Source: Massilia sp. IC2-278 (lineage in GTDB: Bacteria > Pseudomonadota > Gammaproteobacteria > Burkholderiales > Burkholderiaceae_D). Taken from it: 64,000 nucleotides of DNA. Below, piece after piece: positions 8,341-17,949 of the stretch. The DNA lies in the NCBI RefSeq assembly GCF_020708045.1, contig NZ_JAJFES010000009.1, forward strand, positions 1 to 64,000. The letters are read 5' to 3'. How positions within the stretch are numbered: the stretch's first letter is position 1; every line of letters starts with the position of its first letter. Made by a program: the position numbers and the translations under genes. The notes beneath the pieces were generated by a model, which ran no database searches, was not told the origin of the DNA, and saw nothing but the letters and a program-made list of their open reading frames with translations.

Positions 8341-9135
8341 TCAAATCGCGGTGAAGCCGCCGTCGGCGGTCAACTGGTGGCCGGTGACGAACGAGGATTG
8401 CTCGGAGCACAGCCACAGGATGGCGTTGGCAATCTCGTGCGGCTCGGCGAAACGGTCCATCGGGTGCGCGGCGCGCAGTTTCTTTTCCAGCGAAGCCTCG
8501 CCGCCCAGCGCGCGCGCCAGCATCGGCGTGCGCACCGCGCCCGGGCACAGGGCGTTGACCCGGATGCCGTCCTTGGCGTACTCGGCAGCGGCGGTGCGGG
8601 TCAGGCCGGCCACCGCATGCTTGCTGGCCGCATACGCGCCCTGCGAAGGCGCGCCCACCAGGCCATAGCTCGACGACAAGTTGACGATGGCGCCGCCGCC
8701 CTGCTCCTTCATGCGGCGCAGCTGGTATTTCATCGACAGCCAGACACCCTTCACGTTGACGTCCATCAGGCGATCGAAATCTTCTTCCTCGATCTCGTCG
8801 AGGCGCGCCCCGGCGGCCTGCTGGCCGGCACAATTCACGGCGCAGTCGAGGCGGCCGTAGTGATATTGGGTCTTGTCGAGCAGGATTTCGACGTCCTGCG
8901 CGCGGCTGACGTTTGCCTGCACGAACAGCGCCTTGCCGCCGTTTTCCACGATCATGGCCGCAGTCGCATGGCCGCCGTCGACCGACACGTCGGCAATCAC
9001 CACCGCAGCGCCGGCACGGCCAAAGGCGAGCGCCGTCGCCCGCCCGATGCCGCTCGCGCCGCCCGTCACCAGCGCAACCTTGCCGGCAAACGTGGCCGGC
9101 GACGGTTCCGCTTTATTCTTGTTCTTCATGTACAT
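8341..9135 (-). CDS. Short-chain dehydrogenase/reductase
   Basis: A 264-residue classical SDR. The Rossmann glycine motif TGGASGIG lies near residues 24-31, the NAG-type motif appears as NCAG near 100-103, and the catalytic Tyr/Lys are in YAASK near 168-172. The Cys in place of the usual second Asn (NNAG) is a modest deviation. ATG at 9135 and ATG at 9129 both sit behind GGGAG; the second has the better spacing. It is downstream of the M16 protease gene on the same strand, 93 nt away, and may be cotranscribed. The alcohol or ketone substrate is unknown. Confidence 0.85.
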   Translation of the reverse strand: MYMKNKNKAEPSPATFAGKVALVTGGASGIGRATALAFGRAGAAVVIADVSVDGGHATAAMIVENGGKALFVQANVSRAQDVEILLDKTQYHYGRLDCAVNCAGQQAAGARLDEIEEEDFDRLMDVNVKGVWLSMKYQLRRMKEQGGGAIVNLSSSYGLVGAPSQGAYAASKHAVAGLTRTAAAEYAKDGIRVNALCPGAVRTPMLARALGGEASLEKKLRAAHPMDRFAEPHEIANAILWLCSEQSSFVTGHQLTADGGFTAI

Positions 9136-9228
9136 CGACTCCCGGTCACACCCAAATGATGCTTTCGGGCAACATCATAACCGGAAGCCGTCCTTTGTTC
9201 AATCGTGCGTCGGCGCCGCGCAACAGGC

Positions 9229-12006
9229 TCAGGGCGCCGGTTTCGCCTTCTGCTGGTCGCCGGCCAGGACGACCGAGAGTTTCGCCGGGTCGATCGCCTT
9301 GCGGAAGGCGGCGTTCAGCTGCGCCAGCGTGACCGCCATCAGCTTGTCCTCGAACTGGCGCGACCATTCATAGGTGCGGTCGCGGAACAGGTAAGAGGTC
9401 CAGCCGGCGGCCAGGGCGCCGTCGTCGGCGCGGGTCTGGATGCGCTGCTGCATCAGGCCGGATTTGGCGCCGTTCAGCTCGGCGGCCGTGAAACCGTCCT
9501 TCAGCACCCGCGCCAGTTCCTCGCGCACGGCGGCGTCGAGCCTGGCCAGGTTCTGCGGGGCGGCAATCGCGCTGATCGCGAAGCTGCCGGCGCGGTCCAG
9601 GTCGCCGGCGTCGAGCTGGGAGCCGCCGCCGTAGGACAGGCCATCCTTCTGGCGGATGCGGTCCATCAGGCGCGAGCGCAGGCCGCCTTCGCCGAAGACA
9701 TAGTTGGCCAGCATCAGGGCCGGGTAGTCCGGGTCGTCGATGTTCAGGTCCAGGTTCAGGCGCGCGATGTAGACGCCGTTTTCCTTGTCCGGCGTGTCCA
9801 GGGTCTTCTTCAGGGGCGCGATGTCCTCGAAGCGGCGCAGCACCGGGGCCACGTTTTCGCTGGCGCGCCAGGCGCCGAACAGTTCGTCGACCAGCGGCAC
9901 CACGGCGGCGGCGTCGAAATCGCCGACGATGGCCAGCTCGGCCGGTACGCTGCCGTAGTAGCGGCGGTGGAAGTCGGCCAGGTCCTCGACCTTCGCCGCC
10001 TTCAGCTCGGCCATGTCTTCGTCAGACGTATTCGCATGGCGCACGTCGCCCTTCGGGTAGGTGTCGAAGTGCTCGGACAGGGCGCGCGCGGCCACGGCCT
10101 GCGGCTCGCCGCGGCTCGCTTCCAGCCCGACCAGGGCCTGGTTTTGCAGCTGCGCGAACTCGGCCTTCGGGAAGGCCGGCTCCTTCAGGACGTGGGCGAC
10201 CAGGCGCAGGGCCTCGTGCAGGTGCTCGCGCGTGGTCTGGAAATGGCTCAGGCTGCCGGAAATCTTGAGACGGTCGAATTCGTCCGCCAACTGCTCGCGC
10301 GAGTAGCGGGTGGTGCCGCGCATCAGCATGGCGCCGGTCAGTTCCGGAACCGCGCCGGTGCCGAACAGGTTCTTTTCATCGCCGATGTGCTGGCGCAGGT
10401 CGACGGTGACCGTTTCGCCGCGGTTCTTTTTCGGCAGCAAGGCCAGCTTGACGCCGCCGGCGCTCGTCAACTGCGTGCGCTTCATGATGTTGGCCTGGGT
10501 CGGATCGAAGTCTTCCGATACCAGGGTCGACGCGCGCGGCGTGAATTGCGCCAGGATGCTGGCCACGCTCGGCGCCGCCGGAATGGTGGCGCGCTGCGGC
10601 GCATCCTCGGGCAGGAAGGTGCCGGTAACCCGGTTGTCGCGCCGGAAGTAACGCTGCGCCACGTCGGCCACTTCCTGCGCGCTGATGCTCTTGATGCGCT
10701 CGCGCCCGGTGAAGAACAGGCGCCAGTCGCCCAGCGCGATGGTTTCCGAGAGCGCCACCCCGACCTGCTGCGGGTCGTTCAGGCTGCGCTCCATCTGGTT
10801 TTCGTAGAGGCGGCGCACGCGCGCCATTTCTTCTTCGGTGGGCGGCTTGGCGGCAAAGGTCTCGACCGCCTCGGTCAGGGCGGCGCGCACCGGCTCGACC
10901 GGCTCGCCCTTCTTGACCACGGCGCCGATCATCTGCAGCCCCGGCGCATAGCCGGTCTGGCCATAGCTGAACACCTGGCTCGCCTTGCCGGTCTCGACCA
11001 GCTGCTTGTGTAGGCGCCCGGTCGGCACGTCGCCCAGGATGGACGAAGCAAAGGCCATCACGTCGCTGTCGTCGTGGATGGCGGACGGCACCTTGTAGCC
11101 CAGCATCACGAGCTGGACGTCGCCCTGGCGCCGCACGGCAAAGCTGCGCTCGCCGTCCTGCTGGGGTTCGACGGTCCAGAAAGCCGGCAAGCTGCGCTTC
11201 GGCTTCGGGATGACGCCGAACAGGCGGTTGATCCTGGCCAGGGTGGCGTCGGGATCGAACTTGCCGGCCACCAGCAGCACCGCATTGTCCGGCTGGTAAT
11301 AGGTGCGATAAAACGCTTGCAGGTTGGCGATGCGCACGTTCTCGATGTCGCTGCGGTTGCCGATGGTGGCGCGGCCGTAGCTGTGCCAGTCGTAGGCCAC
11401 GCTTTCCATGCGCTTGACCAGCACGCTCGATGGCGAATTCTCGCCGCTCTCGTACTCGTTGCGCACCACCGTCATTTCCGACTCCAGGTCTTTCTGGGCG
11501 ATGAAGGAGCCGGTCATGCGGTCGGCTTCCATCTGCAGCGCCCAGTCCAGGTTGTCGTTCGAGGCCTGGAACACTTCGTAGTAATTGGTGCGGTCGAGCG
11601 AGGTGGTGCCGTTGAAGTCCATGCCGCGGTCGGCGAACTGGCGCGTGATGTCGCGGTTCTTGCGCGACCCCTTGAACATCAGGTGTTCGAGCAGGTGGGC
11701 CATGCCGGTTTCGCCATAGTTCTCGTGGCGCGAGCCGACCAGGTAGGTGACGTTGACGGTGACGGTGGGACGCGAGGCATCCGGGAACAGCAGGACCTTC
11801 AGGCCGTTGGCCAGGCGGTATTCGGTGATGCCTTCGACCGAGGGGCCGAGCGTGACGCCCTTCGGCAGCGGCCTGGCGGGCGCGGAAGGGGCAGCAGGAG
11901 CGGCAGGAGCAGCGGCGGCGGCGGCAGCGGCGCTGGCGGCGAGGAAGGCAAAGGCGCCGGCGATCAGGTGCGCGGGCAGGCGGCGCTGGTAACTCGTCGA
12001 ATTCAT
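9229..12006 (-). CDS. Two-half M16 (insulinase/pitrilysin) zinc metallopeptidase
   Basis: A 925-residue exported protease. The signal peptide covers roughly the first 35 residues and ends in a long Ala/Pro linker. The inverted zinc motif HLLEH is near residue 105, with the downstream Glu expected about 75 residues later, so the N-terminal half is catalytic. A second M16-like half starts around residue 500 (KLALLPKKNRGETV) and lacks HxxEH, as in single-chain family members where it only completes the peptide-binding chamber. It should degrade peptides in the periplasm. AGGAC precedes the ATG. Bacteria often encode the two halves as separate genes; here they are fused. Confidence 0.9.
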   Translation of the reverse strand: MNSTSYQRRLPAHLIAGAFAFLAASAAAAAAAAPAAPAAPSAPARPLPKGVTLGPSVEGITEYRLANGLKVLLFPDASRPTVTVNVTYLVGSRHENYGETGMAHLLEHLMFKGSRKNRDITRQFADRGMDFNGTTSLDRTNYYEVFQASNDNLDWALQMEADRMTGSFIAQKDLESEMTVVRNEYESGENSPSSVLVKRMESVAYDWHSYGRATIGNRSDIENVRIANLQAFYRTYYQPDNAVLLVAGKFDPDATLARINRLFGVIPKPKRSLPAFWTVEPQQDGERSFAVRRQGDVQLVMLGYKVPSAIHDDSDVMAFASSILGDVPTGRLHKQLVETGKASQVFSYGQTGYAPGLQMIGAVVKKGEPVEPVRAALTEAVETFAAKPPTEEEMARVRRLYENQMERSLNDPQQVGVALSETIALGDWRLFFTGRERIKSISAQEVADVAQRYFRRDNRVTGTFLPEDAPQRATIPAAPSVASILAQFTPRASTLVSEDFDPTQANIMKRTQLTSAGGVKLALLPKKNRGETVTVDLRQHIGDEKNLFGTGAVPELTGAMLMRGTTRYSREQLADEFDRLKISGSLSHFQTTREHLHEALRLVAHVLKEPAFPKAEFAQLQNQALVGLEASRGEPQAVAARALSEHFDTYPKGDVRHANTSDEDMAELKAAKVEDLADFHRRYYGSVPAELAIVGDFDAAAVVPLVDELFGAWRASENVAPVLRRFEDIAPLKKTLDTPDKENGVYIARLNLDLNIDDPDYPALMLANYVFGEGGLRSRLMDRIRQKDGLSYGGGSQLDAGDLDRAGSFAISAIAAPQNLARLDAAVREELARVLKDGFTAAELNGAKSGLMQQRIQTRADDGALAAGWTSYLFRDRTYEWSRQFEDKLMAVTLAQLNAAFRKAIDPAKLSVVLAGDQQKAKPAP

Positions 12007-12232
12007 GGGGTCCTGTCAAAGGTGCGTCGCGGCGAACGCGCATGCGCCGCCAACGCGGCGCGCCAGCGGCGATGGTAACAGATGGCCGGGTGAATAGATG
12101 CCTGCACGCACTATTGCGGTGCGGGCGGGTCGATGCGGGCGATGCGGGTACAGGCAATGCGGCGGCAAGCGCTGCAGCGACAGACATCACCGTGGGCGCG
12201 GGCGCCGCCAGCATCGCGCGCCCGAATGCCAG

Positions 12233-12709
12233 TCAATGCCGCGCGCGCTTTTCGTGGGCCTGGCCGCTGGCGCTGATGCGCGACAGGTCGCCCATTTCCT
12301 CGGCCAGGAATTCGAGCAGGTCGTCGGCGCTGACGATGCCGGTCAAGCCGCCCGCGCCGTTGACGACCGGCACGCGGCGGATGCCGCGCAGGCGCATGTG
12401 CTCGATGGTTTCGTAGACGTCGTCGTCCTCGCGGCAGGTGAGCAAATCGTCGCTCATGATGTCGTCGACCTGCAGGCCGGCGGGATCGAGGCCGAGGGCA
12501 ATGACGGAGACGACGATGTCGCGGTCGGTGACAATGCCGACCGGCACTGCCTGGCCGTCGGCCTGGTCGATGACGATCAAGTCGCCGACGTGGTGCTTGC
12601 GCATCAGGAGCGCCGCGCCCTGCACGGTTTCGTCGCGCGTGCAGGTGACGGTCTGGATGGTGCAGATTTCGCCGATGTTGATGATTGATGCCCTCCCTTC
12701 TGCGGTCAC
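12233..12709 (-). CDS. CBS-pair domain protein
   Basis: About 150 residues forming two CBS motifs: the first from GEICTIQTVTC to VGIVTDRDIV, the second from DIMSDDLLTC to LTGIVSADDLLEF. Such pairs bind adenine nucleotides and act as energy or stress sensors. The start is uncertain. The coordinate given uses a GTG at 12709 that has no ribosome-binding site, yet AGGGAGG lies just downstream and is followed after 6-9 nt only by two in-frame ATC codons, exactly where homologues would begin (I/M-NIGEIC). A non-canonical AUC start near 12684 or 12681 is therefore possible. Confidence 0.8.
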   Translation of the reverse strand: MTAEGRASIINIGEICTIQTVTCTRDETVQGAALLMRKHHVGDLIVIDQADGQAVPVGIVTDRDIVVSVIALGLDPAGLQVDDIMSDDLLTCREDDDVYETIEHMRLRGIRRVPVVNGAGGLTGIVSADDLLEFLAEEMGDLSRISASGQAHEKRARH

Positions 12710-12762
12710 GCTAATGCAGGAGAGTGGGCGCGGTTTGATTTGGCTCAAACCGCCAGCGGAAC

Positions 12763-13113
12763 TTATTTGGCCTGTTGGTCGCCCGGCAGTTCGACGAAGC
12801 AGGCGTCGACGACTTGCAAGTCGTTGTCCTTGGCGAAATTCACGACGAAGTGGTAAGCCAGCGGTTCGGCTTTCTGCAGCTTGTTGTCGACGACAACGGC
12901 CTTGACGCCGTTCACCACGGTCGGGTGGACGTAGGGGGAAAACTGCAGGTGGGCGTGGCGGCCGCCGCTGCCTTCGGGGCGGAAACAGGACATGACGCCG
13001 CACAGGCGCTCCGCCCAGTCGCTGGGGCGAAACTGCTTGCCTTTATTCGTCAGTCCCAGGATGAAGAATTCGCCATTCGCGCTTTCGCTCCCGGTGTGCG
13101 GTAACTCTGCCAT
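12763..13113 (-). CDS. DUF3579 family protein
   Basis: A 116-residue soluble protein that matches from memory the betaproteobacterial DUF3579 family: FFILGLTNKGKQFRPSDW near residues 16-33, AERLCGVMSCF, then YHFVVNFAKDND near 93-104. The function of the family is unknown; it lacks membrane segments and enzymatic signatures. The ATG at 13113 is preferred to an upstream in-frame TTG (13155) because the family begins at this point. It is upstream of the CBS gene with about 50 nt between and may share its transcript. Confidence 0.75.
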   Translation of the reverse strand: MAELPHTGSESANGEFFILGLTNKGKQFRPSDWAERLCGVMSCFRPEGSGGRHAHLQFSPYVHPTVVNGVKAVVVDNKLQKAEPLAYHFVVNFAKDNDLQVVDACFVELPGDQQAK

Positions 13114-13282
13114 AGTGCTGCTTGCTGATACAAGAATACTGCGTGGAGGAGACAACGGCAGTATTATATCTTATAGAAGACCTGCGGACGAGTCCTGTCT
13201 CCGGACTTTAGCCCCGCTGGCGGTAAACAACGCCAACTTCAGGCCATTCGACCATATCTGCACGCAAGTCGCGATCTGCGTC

Positions 13283-14242
13283 CTAGCCCAGCCAGACCAC
13301 GCTGGACAGCAGGAGCAACAGGATCATCCATAGTATCAGAGCGCGCCAGACCAGGCCCACGGTGCTTTGCAGTGCGCGCAGGTTCGGCTCCTCGCCGGGC
13401 AGGACGTCGCTCTCGGCGTCGCTCAGGTCGACCATGGCGGCGTCGGCCGGCAACAGCTGCGGCGCGTTCTCGAACGGGGTGCCGAGGCGCACGCCCATGG
13501 CGCCGCCGCCGGCGGCCAGGATGATGCCGCGCGATTCATCGGCCCAGCGGCTGGCGAAATTGCGCCAGGCATAGATGGCGTCCTCGAAGTTGCCGACCAC
13601 GGCAAAGGCAATCGCCGTCAGGCGCACCGGAATCCAGTCGATCCAGTAAAAGGCCTTGGCGGCGAACTGGCCAAAGGCTTCGTTGCGCATGTGCTCGGGT
13701 TCGTTCCACGCGCGCGCCAGGTACTCCGAGACGCGGTACAGCACGGCACAGGCCGGCCCGGCCGGCATCAGGAACCAGAAGAACACGCCGAACACGCTGC
13801 GGTGGGTGGTGATCAGGGATTTCTCGACGGCGATGCGGGCGATTTCCTGGGCATCCATGCCCACCGTATCGATGCGCGCCCATTCGGCCAGCAAGGTGCG
13901 GGCGGTGGGTTCGTCGCCCTGGTTCAGGGCCAGCTGGATCGAGGTGAAGTAATGGCTGTAGTGGCGGAAACCCAGGGTCAGGTAGACCACCGCGACGTTC
14001 CAGGCAAAGGCCAGGAACACGAAACCATAGTAATAGAGCACCCAGTAGATGATGGCGACCGGCACCACCAGCACCAGCATCATCAATATCCATCCCATGC
14101 GGCCGTTCTTCGGCTCGCCGGCATTGAACCAGCCTTCGATGCGCATCGCGAGCGTCTTGATGCCGCCGTAGACCTGGTTATCCGCGCGCAGAGGCTTCAG
14201 TTGCTCGATCAGCAAGGCGCACAGAATGGAAAAAAATGTCAT
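13283..14242 (-). CDS. CobD/CbiB-family integral membrane protein
   Basis: A 319-residue membrane protein of the CobD/CbiB (AmpE-like) superfamily. It opens with an FFSILCALLIEQLKPL helix, has hydrophobic segments near residues 50-90 (two), 150-175 and 205-225, and a C-terminal anchor at about 300-317. Many betaproteobacteria carry this paralogue away from cobalamin genes, and no cobalamin biosynthesis gene is nearby, so a role in adenosylcobinamide synthesis is doubtful. AGAAGGA lies 7 nt before the ATG, which supports the start. Confidence 0.78.
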   Translation of the reverse strand: MTFFSILCALLIEQLKPLRADNQVYGGIKTLAMRIEGWFNAGEPKNGRMGWILMMLVLVVPVAIIYWVLYYYGFVFLAFAWNVAVVYLTLGFRHYSHYFTSIQLALNQGDEPTARTLLAEWARIDTVGMDAQEIARIAVEKSLITTHRSVFGVFFWFLMPAGPACAVLYRVSEYLARAWNEPEHMRNEAFGQFAAKAFYWIDWIPVRLTAIAFAVVGNFEDAIYAWRNFASRWADESRGIILAAGGGAMGVRLGTPFENAPQLLPADAAMVDLSDAESDVLPGEEPNLRALQSTVGLVWRALILWMILLLLLSSVVWLG

Positions 14243-14365
14243 GCAAATCCTTCTTTTGTTATGGCAATTCTACGCTGCCCGCTACGATAGCGCAGTCGCC
14301 CGCCATAATCAAATGCCGGGATACGATCTTCATTGCGCCTTAAGTCTGGCGCTTGCCGGTTCCCC

Positions 14366-15037
14366 TCAGGCGCGCAGGAAATGGAAGAGATTGCGCAGCA
14401 TGCCGGCGGTGGCGCCCCAGATGAAAAAACGCTCGTAGGGCATGGCGTAGAAGCTGCGCCGCCCCGCCCCTTCCGGCAGGTCGAAGGACATGCGCTGGTG
14501 GTGGGCGCCGTTCATCAGGAAGGCAAGCGGCACCTCGAAGATCTCGGCCACTTCGCCCGGGTCGGCGGTCAGGTCGAAAGGCGGCGTCACCAGCGCTACC
14601 ACCGGACGCACGCGGTAGGCGCTGGCGGTGATGTACTCGGGCAGCACGCCGACGATCTGCACGTGGCGCCGGTGCAGGCCGATTTCTTCTTCGGATTCGC
14701 GCAGCGCCGTTTCGATCGGCGAGGAATCGTATTCCTCGGCGCGGCCGCCCGGGAAGCTGATCTGGCCGGCGTGGCTGCTGAGGTGGTCGGTGCGCTGGGT
14801 CAGCAGCACGGTCAGGCCTTCGGGACGGTCGACCAGCGGTACCAGTACCGAGGCGCGGCGCAGCTTGAATCCCGGCTGGAACGGCATTTCCTCGGCGGCT
14901 TCGGGATCCCAGGCGCGCAGGGTTTCGGCGAAGCGCGCGCGCAGGCGGGCGGCGGTCAGCAGCGCCGGATCGACGGGCGGTTCGCCGGCGATGGCATCCA
15001 CCGGCAAGCGGGTAGGATCGAGATGCAGCTTTACCAA
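14366..15037 (-). CDS. Nudix hydrolase, CoA pyrophosphatase type
   Basis: About 223 residues with a complete Nudix box beginning GGRAEE near residue 96 and ending REsEEEIGL (REUXEEXGU form), coordinating the divalent metal. The CoA/NudL-type subfamily is suggested by the preceding LLTQRTDHLSSHAGQISFPGG segment. It should hydrolyse CoA or a related nucleoside diphosphate compound. The start is assigned to TTG at 15037 because GGAGG stands 7 nt upstream; an earlier in-frame GTG at 15073 lacks a ribosome-binding site. Confidence 0.85.
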   Translation of the reverse strand: MVKLHLDPTRLPVDAIAGEPPVDPALLTAARLRARFAETLRAWDPEAAEEMPFQPGFKLRRASVLVPLVDRPEGLTVLLTQRTDHLSSHAGQISFPGGRAEEYDSSPIETALRESEEEIGLHRRHVQIVGVLPEYITASAYRVRPVVALVTPPFDLTADPGEVAEIFEVPLAFLMNGAHHQRMSFDLPEGAGRRSFYAMPYERFFIWGATAGMLRNLFHFLRA

Positions 15038-15092
15038 AAGGATTCCTCCGGCCAGATTTCCTCCAGCCAACACGACGGACAGATAAAGAAAA

Positions 15093-15118
15093 AGGCATCC
15101 CGAAGGATGCCTTTTTCA
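15093..15118 (-). terminator. Intrinsic terminator of the rpsP-rplS operon
   Basis: Read on the minus strand, GGCATCC-TTCG-GGATGCC is a perfect 7-bp stem capped by a stable UUCG tetraloop and followed by TTTTTCTTT. Flanking A and T runs (AAAAAGGC, GCCTTTTT) make it usable in both directions. It lies about 15 nt after the rplS stop. Confidence 0.9.
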
Positions 15119-15132
15119 TTCCACAGATGCTA

Positions 15133-15519
15133 TTACTCAGCAGCGGTGGTAGCGGCGACGCGGCGCTGCGGCAGTTTCTCTTTGATACGTGCCGATTTGC
15201 CCGAACGCTCGCGCAGGTAGTACAGCTTCGCACGACGAACGTCGCCGCGGCGCTTGACTTCGATCGATGCGATCAGTGGGGAGTACAGCTGGAACGTACG
15301 TTCCACGCCTTCGCCCGACGAGATCTTGCGAACGATGAAGTTCGAGTTCAGGCCACGGTTACGGCGCGAGATGACGACGCCTTCGTATGCCTGGGCGCGC
15401 TTGCGGTTGCCTTCGACGACGTTGACGTTGACGATCACGGTGTCGCCAGGTGCGAAATCAGGAATGGCACGGCCGAGGCGCGCGATTTCTTCCTGTTCGA
15501 GTTGCTGAATCAGATTCAT
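15133..15519 (-). CDS. rplS: 50S ribosomal protein L19
   Basis: A 128-residue protein with the L19 signature: [20 protein letters not shown] near residues 22-41, FEGVVI-type [13 protein letters not shown] near 44-56, and the basic C-terminal [26 protein letters not shown]. It sits at the 30S/50S interface. The ATG at 15519 is chosen over a much longer open frame because it matches the family N terminus ([11 protein letters not shown]). It is last in the rpsP-rimM-trmD-rplS operon, separated from trmD by 119 nt containing two hairpin-forming stretches. Confidence 0.97.
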   Translation of the reverse strand: MNLIQQLEQEEIARLGRAIPDFAPGDTVIVNVNVVEGNRKRAQAYEGVVISRRNRGLNSNFIVRKISSGEGVERTFQLYSPLIASIEVKRRGDVRRAKLYYLRERSGKSARIKEKLPQRRVAATTAAE

Positions 15520-15638
15520 GCTTATGACTCCAAAAACCATCTTGCTGGCGCTGTACTTGTTGCCCAGTAGAGGATGGGGTTGAACACACGGGCAACATGC
15601 CCGGGTGCTGCGCACCGGTATCGGTGCATTTTTCCAGC

Positions 15639-16397
15639 CTAGCCCTCTTGCGAAAGCGTGGCCAAAAACTTTTCGTCGGCGGGCGTCAAGCGCCCTGCCT
15701 TCCTGGCGGCGTCGAGTAACTCGGGCCGCTTCTTCCGTGTCGCCTCCAGCATGCGCTGGCGGCGCCACTTGGTAATTTCTGCATGGTTGCCGCCCATGAG
15801 CACTGGCGGCACAGCCACGTCTTCGTAGACTTCCGGACGCGTGTAATGCGGCGAGTCGAGCAGGCCGTTGACGAAGCTGTCTTCGACCGCCGAGGCATCG
15901 TCGCCCAGCACGCCGGGCAAGAGCCGCACCACCGCATCCATCAATGCCATCGCCGGCAACTCGCCACCCGACAGCACGAAGTCGCCGAGAGAAATTTCCT
16001 CATCGACGACACGGTCCAGCAGGCGCTGGTCCACGGCTTCGTAGCGGCCGCAGAGGATGACGAGACCGGGCTCGTCCTTCAGTGCCACCACGCGTTCGTG
16101 GGTCAGCGGTTTGCCTTGCGGCGACATGAATACCACGCGCGGCGACGGCAGGCCACGTTCGACCTGGCGCGCCTTGGCCGCATTGATCGTCGCTTCGAGC
16201 GGCTTGGCCAGCATCACCATCCCGGGGCCGCCGCCATACGGGCGGTCATCCACGGTGCGGTGGCGGTCCGTCGTGAAATCGCGCGGATTCCACAAGGTCA
16301 GGCCCCAGCGTTCCTGCTCGAAGGCGCGCCGGGTCACGCCCGACTGCGTCAATGCGGCAAACATCTCGGGGAACAAGCTCACGACGTCGAATTGCAT
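15639..16397 (-). CDS. trmD: tRNA (guanine-N1)-methyltransferase
   Basis: The 252-residue enzyme makes m1G37 in tRNAs reading CNN codons, preventing +1 frameshifts. Visible are [10 protein letters not shown] near residue 54, the trefoil-knot AdoMet-binding [12 protein letters not shown] near 112-123, and [15 protein letters not shown] near 134-148 in the knot. Length is typical. GAGGT precedes the ATG. It follows rimM after about 25 nt in the conserved operon order. Confidence 0.97.
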   Translation of the reverse strand: MQFDVVSLFPEMFAALTQSGVTRRAFEQERWGLTLWNPRDFTTDRHRTVDDRPYGGGPGMVMLAKPLEATINAAKARQVERGLPSPRVVFMSPQGKPLTHERVVALKDEPGLVILCGRYEAVDQRLLDRVVDEEISLGDFVLSGGELPAMALMDAVVRLLPGVLGDDASAVEDSFVNGLLDSPHYTRPEVYEDVAVPPVLMGGNHAEITKWRRQRMLEATRKKRPELLDAARKAGRLTPADEKFLATLSQEG

Positions 16398-16422
16398 CGG
16401 GACCTCGTTCAGGTTGGAAGGG

Positions 16423-16989
16423 TCAAAAGTCCAGACCCCAATCCAGGGTAATCTGCTTTGCCTTGAGGTCGACGGTTTTCACGAACTGGTCCACATAGGG
16501 AACCAGGCGTTCGGGCGCCTTGTCGGTGCTGGCCGGATCCGCAACGGGCTCGATGCGCAAGATCGATTGCGCGCCGTTGCTCATCATGTCGGTCACCTTG
16601 CCGAGGGCTTCGCCCTGCAGGTTGACCGCGTCCAGGCCGATCAGGTCGGACCAGTAATATTCGTCTTCCCCAAGCTCGGGAAATTCGCTGCGTGCCACAT
16701 GGACGGCTGCGCCTTTCAGCGCCTCCGCCAGGTTGCGATCGCTCATCCCGACCAGGGTGGCGACCACGTCGCCGCCATGCATCTTTGCGGTCCGTACGGT
16801 GACGGACTGCGGGGCCGACTTGTCAGCCGACTTGTCGAGCCACCAGGTTTTGACGTTCAGCAGCGCATCGGCGTCCGTCGAGAACGGCGTGACGCGGATG
16901 GCGCCGGCAATGCCATAGGCGCCGGAAACATACCCGACCTGGGTCAGGTCGTCGGGGGCTTGCGCCCCGCTTGCTGCTGAAGCGGTCAA
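16423..16989 (-). CDS. rimM: 16S rRNA processing/30S maturation factor RimM
   Basis: The 188-residue protein assists 30S head assembly and binds S19. The N-terminal beta-barrel motif [16 protein letters not shown] is near residues 18-33, and the C-terminal PRC-barrel part includes [13 protein letters not shown] near 92-104. The start is a TTG at 16989, with AAGG about 11 nt upstream; no ATG or GTG fits the family N terminus better. It lies between rpsP (16 nt) and trmD. Confidence 0.95.
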   Translation of the reverse strand: MTASAASGAQAPDDLTQVGYVSGAYGIAGAIRVTPFSTDADALLNVKTWWLDKSADKSAPQSVTVRTAKMHGGDVVATLVGMSDRNLAEALKGAAVHVARSEFPELGEDEYYWSDLIGLDAVNLQGEALGKVTDMMSNGAQSILRIEPVADPASTDKAPERLVPYVDQFVKTVDLKAKQITLDWGLDF

Positions 16990-17005
16990 ACCAGGCTTAC
17001 CTTAC

Positions 17006-17254
17006 TTAGGCAGCCGGGGTCTGCTGAGCGACCAGGCGAGCAACGGTTGGCGACAGTTGTGCGCCAACGCCTTGCCAGTAGGCCAGACGGTCCGCGGTGA
17101 TCTTCAGGCCGACTTCGGCGCCCGAAGCCATCGGGTTGTAGAAGCCGATGCGCTCGATGAAACGGCCGTCGCGACGGTTACGCGAGTCGGTTGCAACGAT
17201 GTTGAAGAACGGGCGCTTTTTTGCGCCGCCACGAGCCAAACGGATAACGACCAT
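17006..17254 (-). CDS. rpsP: 30S ribosomal protein S16
   Basis: An 82-residue S16: [17 protein letters not shown] at the N terminus and the conserved [19 protein letters not shown] segment near residues 23-41. It is first in the operon with rimM, trmD and rplS. The ffh gene that often precedes this operon is not present immediately upstream; a divergent TM2-domain gene is there instead. Confidence 0.97.
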   Translation of the reverse strand: MVVIRLARGGAKKRPFFNIVATDSRNRRDGRFIERIGFYNPMASGAEVGLKITADRLAYWQGVGAQLSPTVARLVAQQTPAA

Positions 17255-17294
17255 AATAATTCCAAAAAGTTGTACTGGACGGAGAAAGCCGACG

Positions 17295-17324
17295 ATTATA
17301 GCGCGCAATGCCGCACGGCGGCAA
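17295..17324 (-). promoter_or_regulatory. Promoter of the rpsP operon
   Basis: On the minus strand TTGCCG (17319-17324) and a perfect TATAAT (17295-17300) are 18 nt apart. Transcription would start about 35 nt before the rpsP ATG. Confidence 0.65.
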
Positions 17325-17516
17325 GCGTTATGACAACAGGGCGCGCGGTCCCGGCCGAATTGCGCATTATGGCTGATTTTGCGCCGCACCGCTACCCACC
17401 CTACTCGCCCGTTGTGGTGGCATAGTCAACTCGATACATAGCATTTACATAAAATTTGATGCTTTTAAAACATTTTTGAACGATACTTGCGCCTTTGTTT
17501 AACACTTATCGAGCGC

Positions 17517-17930
17517 ATGCCTTTCAAGAACAAGACACTGGCCACCGCATTGGCGCTGTCCCTGGGCGGACTGGGTGCGCACCGTTTCTACCTGCATGGC
17601 GGCGTGGACCGGATCGGAATCCTGCATGCCTGCAGCCTGCCCGTAGCGGGCCTGGTGTACAGCCAGACCGATGGCGGCGTCGACCTGTTCTACGCCATGC
17701 TGCCGCTGCTCGTGTCGTGTATCGCCGGCTTCATCGCCGCCCTGGTCATCGGCTTGATGCCGGACGAGAAATGGGATGCGCGCTTCAACGCCGCCGCCGG
17801 CAGGCAAACGCAGTCGAACTGGATATTGGCGGTGCTGCTGGTGGCGACGCTGATGATCGGCGCGACCGTGCTGATCGCCACGATCTCGCGCCTGTTCGAC
17901 CTGATGTACACCGGCGGCGCCTACGGCTGA
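17517..17930 (+). CDS. TM2-domain membrane protein
   Basis: A 137-residue membrane protein. The N-terminal KNKTLATALALSLGGLGAHRFYL is the first half of a TM2 domain (GAHRFYLG type motif); two further hydrophobic segments lie near residues 62-82 and 100-125. The ATG at 17517 begins exactly at the domain. A weak TTTACA-N17-AAAACA promoter lies about 45 nt upstream. Function of bacterial TM2 proteins is unknown. It converges on the lipoprotein gene with only 19 nt between the stops. Confidence 0.7.
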   Translation: MPFKNKTLATALALSLGGLGAHRFYLHGGVDRIGILHACSLPVAGLVYSQTDGGVDLFYAMLPLLVSCIAGFIAALVIGLMPDEKWDARFNAAAGRQTQSNWILAVLLVATLMIGATVLIATISRLFDLMYTGGAYG

Positions 17931-17949
17931 CTGCCCTTCCCTCCCTGCG

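Noticed and set aside
16989..17254. Start of rpsP at the longer open frame (17389)
   Set aside because: The extension is not S16-like and includes the promoter; the ATG at 17254 gives the exact family N terminus.
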